Positions 39,507 to 49,204 of a DNA stretch of 64,000 nt are shown one piece after another. A program made the position numbers and the translations under genes. Numbering within the stretch: the first letter of the stretch is position 1; the number at the start of each line of letters is the position of its first letter. The stretch is taken from contig JAHDVF020001303.1 of NCBI GenBank assembly GCA_022606425.2, positions 388,517-452,516 of the forward strand, given 5' to 3'. Origin of the DNA: Lepidostoma basale (lineage: Eukaryota > Arthropoda > Insecta > Trichoptera > Lepidostomatidae). The notes below the pieces were generated by a model. It was not told the DNA's origin, searched no databases, and was given only the letters and a program-made list of their open reading frames with translations.

Positions 39507-40800
39507 TTTATTTAAAATTAACTTCCATCAAGAGATTTCAGTAAAATGATTTGATTATCATTATTTTTGTTCAAGTGTATTATTATTGGTTAATTTCTCT
39601 TACAACCTTTAAAAAACGTAATTTCTCAAATACTCTTCCCGATAAGAAGTATTGTTTATTCAACGCACCAAAAATATAGCTTAATTATCGCAATTACTAT
39701 GAAAAAATGTCATTTTTGATTGCTACGTTCATAGTAATCGTCGTAAATCAAAGTGAATTTTTAACTTAGAACTTTTTCAGGAATAAAATCACTTTTTATC
39801 ACTTTTGAATGTTGAAAAATGCCTGTTTCTAATAAAATACATTTCAACGAACAGAAACTAAATTTGTTTTTAAGTAATATCGCATTGTTAATGCCTCAAT
39901 TCAATAAAAACAGAATATGGCAGCGAGCTGCCGAAATCGGTCGAAGTCTTTCTTTTATTTTTAATAATAATATCCGGGACAAAGCGACAATACAAAAATA
40001 TATTACATAATACAATATTTAAAATTATTATTGTTGCAATCATTGCTGACATTGCCTTACATGCCAGTCTGTATACGTCAGTGACATTGATGAATCCGGT
40101 CACAGTAATGAGATTCATACCTTTTCTCCATATTTCCATTGTGCTAAAAACAAGTAATGCCTCTTGTGAATATATAAATAAATTGTTAAATATAATAATC
40201 TTACATATCTTTTGATTGTAACATTATGTCTAAAAAGCCAAATAATATTTAAAAATAAACAGTTTTAATGAACTATTCGGCAGATGTCATAATATTTTTT
40301 GTTAAAATTTGGAATCAATATTATTATTAAAAATTATTGTTTTTATTTAACATTTTTGTATAAAAATATATAATATATGTATCAGCTTGGAAATCCGTCA
40401 CTGCATTATAAATTAAATTATATATTTATTAGATAACCGATTGTTTTGGCCGAAACACTAAGATATTCGTATTAGATATTCAACAAAATATTTAAAACAC
40501 TGTAACTGTATGTTTCACGATTTATTTTTTCTACAGTTGTTGCTGCGTTTAAAATTCAAGAGTTTTAAAAAAAATTATAATGTATTTATGTACATGTGCA
40601 TATAAAAATTGCTGTATGTTACTCTAAATAAATTGCATTAAAATACTACATTGAATTATGGATTTTTTAAATGGTATGTTTTTGAAAAATAAATGTACCA
40701 TATATAATATATTTGTTAACACTTTCCAATGAAACAACATTTTCAGATATCTCGTAAGATGGTAAAATTATGTGTTATTATTAAGCAGAATTTAACTTAA
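39507..40800. other. AT-rich unannotated region with one hammerhead-like scrap
   Basis: 39911-39942 (plus): CAGAAUA, GGCAGC/GCUGCC, GAAAU, GGUC, a decayed motif. TTGTTTTGGCCGAAACACTA at 40440-40459 repeats the phrase at 25113. No gene found. Confidence 0.35.
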
Positions 40801-40802
40801 TA

Positions 40803-41230
40803 TACGACAACAACAACAACAAACCATCACGCCGTTTCCCCGTAGGGGTAGGCAGAGAGAATGGAACGCCACACTACTCTATCCTGGCACACCTCTCTAG
40901 ATTCCTCCACATTCATACAGCGAGTGATACACGCGCGTCGATTCTTCCGAATTCTAACAGGACCAACCTTTAAAATTTGATTTATTTGGTCATGCCATGT
41001 TTTCTTCGGTATGCCTTGACTCCGCACTCCATTTACATCACTAACGTGTACTTTCATAACCATTCTTTCTCCATCCATGCGCTCCATATATCCGAACCAA
41101 CGCAGCGATCCTTTCATAATTTTGTTCATAATACCTTCTTCCGCTTTATATTCCTTTCTTATATCGGCATTTGAGATTCTGTCGTATATCTTTCTACCAC
41201 ACATACTAAATTTACGTTTTTTTTTTTTTA
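40803..41230 (-). mobile_element. LINE-A (GTT-tail subfamily), uninterrupted reading frame
   Basis: The minus-strand frame 40827-41252 is open to the end: FSMCGRKIYDRISNADIRKE, YKAEEGIMNKIMKGSLRWFG, YMERMDGERMVMKVHVSDVN, GVRSQGIPKKTWHDQINQIL, KVGPVRIRKNRRACITRCMN, VEESREVCQDRVVWRSILSA, YPYGETA, stop. It shows the natural C-terminus: the ORF runs through the hairpin (CCCCTACGGGG encodes YPYGET). The sense-strand tail is GTTTGTTGTTGTTGTTGTCG. Confidence 0.85.
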
Positions 41231-41495
41231 TACAAATTATTGTTATTTTCATTATTTACAATGAAATTTCAAATAACAAAATTCTTTTGTCTCATTCAAT
41301 TATAAAATATGGCGAAAAATGTCCCTATTAAAAAATTACTATTATTTTTTGTACCTATATTATGTCTCTACCACCACTCCATCCAGACACTGCTCCTCTT
41401 ATCTCCATCTCGGGAAAAAACTTTTTTTATTAATACAATCCCATCCCTAACTGGTCTTCCATTCCTTGACAATAATGTAAGACTTTATCATAAAC
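41231..41495. other. Unannotated spacer
   Basis: AT-rich with poly-T and poly-A runs; nothing recognised. Confidence 0.35.
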
Positions 41496-41499
41496 CCTA

Positions 41500-41690
41500 A
41501 ATCACCCCTCGCCCTCTTTCGGAGGGACACTCCGGGCCATACATTTAGCCCCATCATAAAACAACTTTCAAATCACATTCCAACAATATTTTCTACAGAC
41601 GTAAGAGGAATAGCCATTCGAGCTGAACCTCTGTAAGCCAGAAGATCCAAGTTCAAGTGAGTATTCACAAAAAACGCGCTGGGATCGTAT
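41500..41690 (-). mobile_element. Partial relative of the 51.9-kb hAT-type element
   Basis: Minus strand: TCTTCTGGCTTACAGAGGTT, CAGCTCGAATGGCTATTC, matching the interior of the element at 51883-52120 (CTTCTGGCTTACAGAGGTTC, AGCTCTTGTGGCTATTC). Its terminal repeats are not visible, so the boundaries are approximate. Confidence 0.5.
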
Positions 41691-41723
41691 TGAGCACTTA
41701 ACGAGATTTCGGTAGTACGCGAC

Positions 41724-42295
41724 CAGTGGCGGTACGTTCATACAAGCCGAGAAGCCGGGCTTGCCTTAAAAAATCTATATTAAAACGATGTTTTTTCGCG
41801 TTTGAGCCGTCCACGAGTAAAATAATATTTTAAATTTCGGGCGAGGGTAATGATTTTATTCGTTGAAATGACCTACGTGCACGTTTTGTTTCATTTATAC
41901 GCGCCGTGTTTTATTTTACTCACACGTACCGTAGTTAAGATGCCCGCGAAAGCGCCTACGTCCACATGTTTTCGATAGGCTTCATATTGGGGTTGCAAAA
42001 TGTAAAAGGGTCTTTATCGCACTTACGTATTTTTGGCTTGTAATCATATAGCTAGGTGCATATATACCAGAAGATATCTAAAAAAATTTGAATGGATTTG
42101 AAGCCGGGCTTTATCACTCTGAAGTATGTTACTATTTGATGTGTAACGAAGTTCATTTCTATTGTCAGAATGTTATCTGTCATTTACGTTATGTGCAGAA
42201 ATGTTATGAAAAGAAAGATTATGAAAGATTTCTTTACGAATATTTATTTATACATCCTTGGCTTGCCTAACTGGGTGACCCTAGGCACGCCACTG
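41724..42295 (+). mobile_element. Non-autonomous hAT-type DNA transposon, copy 2
   Basis: 572 bp; highly similar to 668-1249. Ends CAGTGGCGG and CGCCACTG. An 8-bp duplication TACGCGAC / TACGCGGC (41716-41723, 42296-42303) differs at one base. Copy 1 has a small extra TTTGTTTCATG segment near 913-923 lacking here, one of several small length differences. No coding function. Confidence 0.85.
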
Positions 42296-42303
42296 TACGC
42301 GGC

Positions 42304-43029
42304 TAGCGCGTACTCACCAATCAATTTGTTGATAAATTATAAAAATTATTTCGTGAATGTCATATTTTCATAACATAACAACGTGCCCTTGTTTGATCCC
42401 CACAATTATTATATCGTTTTGTGTAATTAGGGACTATAATAATAAATATACATATTTACATGTACATACATGGTTCGTTATTGTATCTAACATGCGATAC
42501 TGTGTTTACCAGCTTGTTGAATTCTCTTATCATATAGGATTTATTTTGTATAAATACTCAAAACTGACAACAGTCGATCGTTCTATTATCGTGATAACGC
42601 AGGCACCACTAAAATAGTAAATATTAGAAGAGAATGTATGATTGCATATTTGCGAAATATTTAAATGAGTTTTTGATCCCAATTGGTGTCATCCACAAAG
42701 GTGCAAAGGTCCAAAGTGTTTGAATAATACAATATAGTTCAAACACCATTCAAAAGATGTCACCCCTGTTACATGACACGTGTTACAACTAACATAATTT
42801 TCTATTTTTCTTTGTTTCATGTTTAAATTATTTAGCACATTTGTAATAACCAGCCGATTAATTCGAAATCGGATTTTTTCAAGGAATGGTTGAAACTATA
42901 TATTCATTTTAGTAATAAAAAAAATCTTCGATCATTACAAGCAATTCAATACTTGTAGTTATTATAGTTTAACTAAATTAATTAATAAGTTGTAATCATT
43001 TTTATATTTATCAATGATATCAGAATTTT
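42304..43029. other. Unannotated region
   Basis: No recognised element. The open frame at 42357-42617 (86 codons) is unrecognised. Confidence 0.35.
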
Positions 43030-43165
43030 GTAACACATTTTTAATATGACTAGAAAATAGCTCAAAATTATGAAAAAAGATCTGATCGTAATCAGGATCG
43101 AATCCGAGTCCCCTGGATCAGAAGTCAAGCGTTTTGTCACCTTAGACCCCCACCCAGTGTATGTT
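43030..43165 (-). mobile_element. SINE-T copy 2
   Basis: Minus strand: GGGTGGGGGTCTAAGGTGAC, AAAACGCTTGACTTCTGATC, CAGGGGACTCGGATTCGATC (B-box-like GGATTCGATCC), then CATAATTTTGAGCTATTTTC. It aligns with 11470-11590 across both the tRNA-like head and the body. Confidence 0.55.
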
Positions 43166-43477
43166 TTTTTAAATATATAATTGTCCAATATTGGAAGGGA
43201 ATATCAGGTTTCAATTTTGGTTATAAATAGTTTTATTACTATTCTTAGCTTTAAATACAAAACAATTGATTTAAATAACGTTTTTTTAAGAAAATAGCAT
43301 AAAGTAATAATATAATAATAATAAAAATCTCGGTGGCGGTACTCAAACCCACAAATCTAGGAAAACAAACGTTGTGTTTTTTTATTTGCTGCGTCTAGGT
43401 TATTTAAACTTCATTGAACTATGCTTATTTTTGTTTTATCGTAAAAAAAAGGAATGTCGGAAGTACCGAAATGTATA
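43166..43477. other. Unannotated spacer
   Basis: A GGTGGCGGTACTCAAACCC phrase at 43333 may be a degenerate B-box-like sequence on the minus strand; not firm. Confidence 0.3.
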
Positions 43478-43690
43478 TCAAATCAAATCAAATCAATTTA
43501 TTTCTCAAAGTTATTAAAAACAAATATTCAAGTTTGAGGCATCTATTGAGAACATGTACAATACGAGTACAATAAACAAAACTAAAAACGCATGAGGGTT
43601 CGACTTGAGAAATACAAGACACTCTTTAAAGTCAAAGAGTATGTCTTTTCTGAACGTACTTTCACTAATATGAATGACGTATATTTACAG
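43478..43690 (-). mobile_element. LINE-B 3' UTR fragment
   Basis: TCAAATCAAATCAAATCAAT tail, TGAGGCATCTATTGAGAACA, CGCATGAGGGTTCGACTTGA, CTGAACGTACTTTCACTAAT. It is truncated at the start of the ORF end. Confidence 0.7.
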
Positions 43691-44815
43691 CTGCATGCAA
43701 AATACTACCTACACAATAATTTTTAATAATACTATAAGTGTATACATGTGATTTTATATCATCTGTAATACATAAACAAAAGAACACATCAATTTTAAGA
43801 AACGTTCTTAAGCATAAAATTGTTTACAATAATTTAAAAAACATTTCAGAAAATATACCTGTATTTTGATATTTATCGGAACCTTTTATCAACTTAACTA
43901 TTAACTGTCACACAACAAAAAAACATTATCATTTTCGTATTCTTATATTCTTATACTTTATCGATTCGGCGTAATAAACACAAATACAATCACAATCGAA
44001 TTATTTAAAGTAAAACACACATGTAAAACTTAACACAAACACTATGATAGAGTTTTCAAGTATTTCAAATACAATTGTAACACATACACAAAATTAAAAC
44101 ATATTTAACGTACAATTTGTATCTGTGTATAGTTTAGAATTATTTAAAAAAAAATTATACGTTTTTTTATTTATTTAACGTATTGTATGAATAACGAAGA
44201 ATGCACTAGAATACTGAATGACCGTGGGGCGTCAGGCACTGTTCGCGGCAGGAATCAACAGCGTACTGCGTACAACTGCGTATGGTCACCGTGTTCTTGT
44301 TATGCCAACGAAAGGCTCAATCAAACTGAAAATTATAGAACGTTTACTACGCTGGGTAGCCCCATTACTCATTCACAATATTACTAAAGTGAGGCGCACT
44401 AATCTATCGCTGGATGTTTGTTACTAGTTGTACATACAAGAAATAGAGGTGGAGCTAATCTGAATGTGTGTTTACTTTGAACAAATGATCACCTTAGATA
44501 AGACATCAGCTGTAGGTATGAAATCATTTCGATAAAAATAATAAAGAACAATTATTTATATCAAGAATCAATTGTATCTCAATAGAGACGAAAACGCAAA
44601 TTGGAAACAGAATATGGTTGATCGAAGTGCTTACAGGACTTATGACCTGTCATTGGTTGGGTTAAGCGCACGCTTTATGTAATACAACATTCCCCGTTCC
44701 ACCTTTTTTTATTTATCTAAACATAAGTAAGTTTTTATTTATCTAAACATAAATATAAATTATTTATATGTATCTAAACATAAGACCTTGCATTTAATAA
44801 AAGGTTGAAAATAAT
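43691..44815. other. AT-rich unannotated region
   Basis: About 1.1 kb. The patch 44187-44430 has higher GC and two overlapping frames, neither recognisable. No other content supported. Confidence 0.35.
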
Positions 44816-44817
44816 AA

Positions 44818-45020
44818 TAATGAGGAAAACGTGACACGATCAAATAAATCAAATATTGAATGTGGGCCATGTGAGAAGTCAGAGAAATCGACGCGCGTGC
44901 ATGACACGATGTATAAATGTTGAGGAAGCGAGAGAAATATTTCAGGAAAGAAAAGTGTGGCAGTCCATTCTTTCTGCCTACCCCTTTGGGGAGACGACGT
45001 GATGTGAGGTTAGTTAGTTT
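44818..45020 (+). mobile_element. LINE-A 3' end
   Basis: GGAAAACGTGACACGATCAA, AATCGACGCGCGTGCATGAC, GTGTGGCAGTCCATTCTTTC, CCCCTTTGGGG hairpin, then GACGACGTGATGTGAGGTTA and a short GTTAGTTAG tail. Confidence 0.75.
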
Positions 45021-45044
45021 GAAAATAATAGATTCGAATAATAT

Positions 45045-45478
45045 AGACCTGTATGGAGTATCTTGATGTACGGCTGCTAGACATGGTGCCTATCCGAAAA
45101 AAATAAACGGGGACTAGAGGCTTTTGAGATGTGGTCCTATAGAAGACTATTAGGAATTTCCTGGAGAGACCACATTACAAATGAGGAGGTTCTCCAAAGA
45201 ATCGAAGGAGGAAGGCACCTTGTCCAAAAGGCGTGCAAGATGGATCGGCCATGTAATACGACAAGAAGGCCTGTTGCATGCTATAATGGAGGGTATGACC
45301 GAGGGGACAAAATCTAGGGGACGTCCACCCCGAGAGTACCTGGAGGACCTGTTGGTGGACGTGCGCTGCTCATCATATGCAGATTTCAAAAGAGCCGCAC
45401 AAGACAGGGAAGAATGGAAGAGAAGAATAGAAGAAATTGCTGCAAACCAATCCCAGGATTGAAACCAGAGAGAGAGAA
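45045..45478 (+). mobile_element. LINE-H copy
   Basis: MWSYRRLLGISWRDHITNEE, VLQRI, frameshift, LSKRRARWIGHVIRQEGLLH, AIMEGMTEGTKSRGRPPREY, LEDLLVDVRCSSYADFKRAA, QDREEWKRRIEEIAANQSQD, stop. This is a complete C-terminus of a distinct LINE family (RARWIGHV..EGLL). A near-identical copy is at 60757-61125. Confidence 0.8.
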
Positions 45479-45479
45479 A

Positions 45480-45612
45480 CAGAAGACTGGGAGAAAATGG
45501 AAAGAGTTAAGGAATGAAGAGAGATGGCCAGGGACAGAAGCCAGCGAAGAACTGTTGTGCAGAAGGCCAAGTCCCACACCGGGATGAAGCGCCGAGAAGT
45601 AGTAGTAGTTAT
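45480..45612 (+). mobile_element. LINE-G 3' end with AGT tail
   Basis: EDWEKMERVKE, EERWPGTEASEELLC-type frames, AAGTCCCACACCGGGATG, GCGCCGAGAAGTAGTAGTAG. The tail is AGT units, unlike the other LINE-G copies. It follows LINE-H without a gap. Confidence 0.65.
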
Positions 45613-45739
45613 CTTAACACAATGTTTGCTGGAAGGGTCTTATTACCCATTTACTGGACAAGTGATAGTCGACGGGAGGGACTCGACGTAAACTATTATT
45701 TTTACAGTAATGTATTTATTGTTTCTTGAACAATGATGT

Positions 45740-46135
45740 AAAAATTCTATATTAAATAATTAATACAAATGATAACGTCTGTTTTTTAAAATTTGTAATT
45801 CAACTTCTAGAATTTCTTCTATATTCGCCATACTTTGTGTTGTGATGATGATTTATTTCTCATTTTCTTTTTTATAAACTTTGTATATACTCGTACATAC
45901 TTACATTTAAAAAAATCAAATTACATAGACATGTTTCGGACAACCAGTCCTTCTTCAATGATACATATTATAAAAATACATATTTAAAATACCAGTATTA
46001 TAAAATTGTTAACATGATGTGTCTTATTAATTTGATAATGTCTTAGAAAGAGGAAACGTGTCATTGTCATAAATTATAATTAAACATACAGAAAACAGAT
46101 GTTTTCACGTGTATTGATTATTTTTACTGTACACA
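45740..46135. repeat. P- and R-family repeats with a hammerhead motif
   Basis: 45740-45820 and 46030-46130 are R-like arms (AAAACAGATGTTTTCACGTG). Between them lies a P repeat, minus strand 45840-46000, with UUGAAGA (45952-45958), helix II GGAC/GUCC with loop UGGUU, GAAAC (45933-45937), AU, GUC (45928-45930). Only C3 departs from the core. Confidence 0.5.
45920..45970 (-). ncRNA. Hammerhead ribozyme candidate
   Basis: Same family as 47005-47055 and 47735-47783 and the one with the best helix II (GGAC UGGUU GUCC, 4 of 4 pairs). C3 is U and helix I is short (one clear pair). An extra A lies between A9 and helix II, as in its relatives. Confidence 0.4.
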
Positions 46136-46885
46136 TACAAATATATGTATGTTTTCATTGTATTTCAGCTAAAAACAAGGCCCTTCTATCTGCAGATTTG
46201 TTTTAAGGAGTTATATAATCTTAGACAAAGCTATATATTATTTATTAATGTTGCTAATTGAAGTGTCTTCGCATAAGTGTATTGTAAATACTGGAAATTT
46301 GTTCAGATAGGTTTCGATTCACCTTCTCTTAACTACATCAAAGTTTCTTAAGTTTAAATATGGAATACTCTTAGTGGGGGTTGGATAAAGTAGTGTAAAT
46401 TTATTCCTGGTGATTACCAGCGGCAAAAAAAAGAATATTTTATTCTGTCAGACAGATTCAACCTGCCTATGGTGATGCCGGTAATAAAAGTTAATTGGAT
46501 ACTGGAAATCTATAATCACGGATGTGGACAGTTTAATATCAGTTATAGTTCGTCCCCCGTCCAAGCAGGACTGGTGTTAATAAAATGATCATTAAGATGA
46601 TACGGTATATCCCTTCGGATAAACGATGTGATGGTTAGTAAGACAATCATTCTTTAACCAGTGAGAACAATGTTGTTTTCATTTTCAAAGTAAATAATTA
46701 AACATGCGTCAAATACCAACCTCACGTGGGTTATTCATACAATGCTTCATTATCCAATCCCAAACGTAATACACATTTTTTCAGCTTCCCACACTGACTC
46801 ATGCAAAAACTGTCTCTAAATTACATGCGAACGTCTTAAACCGTTTACAAATGAGTCAACTCTTCATTATGATTATTAAAAAAAA
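46136..46885. other. Mostly unannotated; possible LINE-B scrap
   Basis: 46419-46500 has QRQKKRIFYSVRQIQPAYGD-like text resembling the LINE-B LRQRxHRLFYLP block, badly decayed. The rest is unrecognised. Confidence 0.3.
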
Positions 46886-47004
46886 AAATTATATATATAT
46901 TTTTTTTTTCCTTATATGTTCGCCATAACTTTGTGTTGCAGATATTTAATGTTTCTTTTTTTATATTACTTTGTATACTCACATTTATAAAAAAAGCTAA
47001 AAAA

Positions 47005-47055
47005 AATTATATCAAACATGTTTTGGACAAACCAGCACTTCATCAGTGATATTAA
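47005..47055 (-). ncRNA. Hammerhead ribozyme candidate with 6-bp helix I
   Basis: Minus strand: helix I 5' strand AUAUCA (47047-47052), CUGAUGA (47040-47046), A, GUGC/GUCC helix II with one mismatch, AAAAC (47020-47024; G12 changed to A), AU, GUU (47015-47017), helix I 3' strand UGAUAU (47009-47014). Helix I is a perfect 6 bp exactly where the hammerhead fold requires it. G12A would be expected to abolish or greatly reduce cleavage. Confidence 0.5.
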
Positions 47056-47175
47056 AATATATAAATATTTAAAATATTTTAAAATTGCTTACAAATATGG
47101 ACAGTTTTGACAGATGTTTTAATGATAATATTAAGTGAATGTTGCACTTAAAGTTGTCATCGCAAACAAAAACCT

Positions 47176-47697
47176 ATCCAAAAAAGCTAGAATGGCAGTG
47201 CACAATGGTGTTCTTCTACCGACCCTTATGTATGGAAGTGAAGCATGGAACTAGCAAAATAAGGATGAAGGTAGAATAAATGCAGTAGAAGTTAGATCTC
47301 TTAGACGAATGTGTGGATACTCTGTGTATGATAGAGTGTCGAATGAAAATATAAGAAGTGAATGCGGTGCGAATGATGGTGATATGAACAAAATAATGAA
47401 AGGATCATTAAGATGGTTTGGACATATGGAAATAACGAATGAAGAAAGAATGATAAAAAAATTATATGCTAACCATGTACGAGTAAATGGAACCAGAAAT
47501 AGAGCAAGACCGAGGAAAACGTGACACGATCAAATAAATCAAATATTGAATGTCGGCCATGTGAGGAGTCAGAGAAATCGACGCGCGTGCATGACACGAT
47601 GTATGAATGTTGTCAGGAAAGAAAAGTGTGGCAGTCCATTCTTTCCTTCTACCACTTCGGGGAGACAGCGTGATGGTTAGTTAGTTAGTTAGTTAGT
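47176..47697 (+). mobile_element. LINE-A copy inside the P inverted repeat
   Basis: MAVHNGVLLPTLMYGSEAWN, stop, AVEVRSLRRMCGYSVYDRVS, NENIRSECGANDGDMNKIMK, GSLRWFGHMEITNEERMIKK, RNRARPRKT, stop at 47522. About 25 bp of the CMNVEEAREIC region is deleted near 47610. The 3' end is CCACTTCGGGGAGACAGCG and GTTA units. It is very close to the copies at 13417 and 23822. Confidence 0.8.
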
Positions 47698-47734
47698 TTT
47701 ATTATTTATAAAATAATATATTTTAAATATTTAT

Positions 47735-47783
47735 ATTATATCACTGAGGAAGGGTTGGTATGTCCGAAACATGTTTTATATTT
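47735..47783 (+). ncRNA. Hammerhead ribozyme candidate with intact core
   Basis: Helix I AUAUCA (47738-47743) with UUAUAU (47776-47781), 5 of 6 pairs; CUGAGGA (47744-47750; allowed at N7); A; helix II GGGU/GUCC (two wobble pairs); GAAAC (47766-47770); AU; GUU (47773-47775). All invariant bases are present; the GUU site is weaker than GUC. Confidence 0.5.
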
Positions 47784-47850
47784 AATTTTTATTTTTTTAA
47801 TAAATGTGAGAATTGTATACAAAGTATATAAAATAACATTTACTCTTTAT

Positions 47851-48305
47851 TAAATTGAAATATCATCAAAATTAAATCGTGTTTTTTTTCCTTCGAAATT
47901 ACAACGGATCTTGTACGGGGATTTAATATTTCTGCCTCATGAAATTTCAGGTAGCCGAGCCAAATTAAAATTCTAATCCCTAGAGAAGAATCTCTCGACA
48001 TTTCTTATATTAAATTATATAATGTTATTTTTGTCAGACTGCTTTGGACTTCTGGGGCAGATATGTACGCATAATATAGCAGGTGATGTACGAGTATTTC
48101 AGTCAGTTTAACGTGACAAGATTATGAAAACTGATTCCTTCATAGAAGAAATATTCCGTTCATAATTTCTATGTAATTGCCAAAGCGAATTGGGAGACTG
48201 TTCAAATTAGTTAATTTTATGATATAATTTAACAATTAATTCCTTGATTTTAACAACTCATTGCGTTTTGCTCCAAATCGGTTTCGGGACGTCATTTATA
48301 AATAA
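47851..48305. other. Unannotated spacer
   Basis: Nothing recognised. Confidence 0.35.
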
Positions 48306-48309
48306 GTTT

Positions 48310-48886
48310 TTTCGTTTTTATAAAGAATTTCGACAGGTGTAAAAATAAAATTTTCATTTGTTCCAATGACAATTTGAATAGTTCCTTCAATATTATTTTT
48401 TAGTTTTTACTGGTTAAGTGCCTAATTACAGCTAATTAAAAAAAATAGTGGATACGTGTAACATAAATTAAATAAACATAAAAGTCCGGATCGTCCATGT
48501 CAACATGTGCAACATCGAAAAAAATATGTTGTGTTATTATTATATTATACATGCTAAATTAAAAGAACGATAGATACGTGGAACATAAATTAAATAGACA
48601 ATATGTGCGCCATCTAAAAAGAACATTTTGTGTTAAATTATTTTTATTTTGTTTTTATTTTATATCATTGTATTTTATCTTATTTTTTTTAGATTTATTT
48701 TGTGGGTGTTGGACGATCGAAGTGTGCGCGGGAGATGCCTATTGGTGGCGATGAGGTTCGCAACCCATCACACCGCGTCTCCCGCGGGGCGAAAAGAGAA
48801 GGATGGAGTGCCGCATCGGTAAAAGTGTGAAAGTCCATTCTTTCTGCCTACCCTTTCGGAGAGACGGCATGATGGTTAGTTAGTTA
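48310..48886 (+). mobile_element. N element, copy 5 (near full length)
   Basis: Includes GACAGGTGTAAAAATAAAAT, two tandem versions of a GATACGTG.AACATAAATTAAATA segment (48451 and 48571), a T-rich stretch, and a long hairpin at 48728-48785: 11 bp GCGGGAGATGC/GCGTCTCCCGC, then GGTG/CACC, GATG/CATC and GGTT/AACC. Then GGATGGAGTGCCGCATCGGT and the LINE-A-type end with a short GTTA tail. Confidence 0.8.
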
Positions 48887-49204
48887 CTTATTAATTTATA
48901 AATAATTACAAGTCTCCGGTAGCTGGTAGCGTTGGTGATCTAAGAAGACTATTATTTAGTGTTTTAATGGTTAGCTCATTAAGTAGTTTAACTGAAAACG
49001 TCCGAATCGGCATATATTCAGCTAAATGAAACATTTCTATAAATTATTTTAATTTGTTCTACTTATTTGCCTTAAGGCACTGACCGGTTTCGGAAACTCG
49101 CTGCCATAGTCAGATTAAGTTCAAACAAACTAGAAATATCACTTTTTATAAATATTTTTATAAGTTTTATAAGTTTGGGTCGAAGCGAAATGAATTCACT
49201 TACT
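48887..49204. other. Spacer with decayed hammerhead-like motif
   Basis: Minus strand 49082-49118: CUGACUA (core G8 lost), GGCAGC/(mutated), GAAAC, CG, GUC. The rest is unrecognised. Confidence 0.35.

Larger units (their letters stand above)
46890..47850. repeat. P-family inverted repeat with hammerhead motifs, split by LINE-A
   Basis: The left arm (about 46890-47105) and right arm (about 47700-47850) are inverted copies: ACTTTGTATACTCACATTTA / complement, AACATGTTTT.GGACA, TATCACTGA, AAATATTTAAAATAT. Each carries a hammerhead motif (next entries). A LINE-A copy occupies 47176-47697 in the middle. Confidence 0.6.

Noticed and set aside
44187..44427. Small gene in two overlapping frames
   Set aside because: Neither frame resembles a known family, and there are no splice or promoter features to support it.
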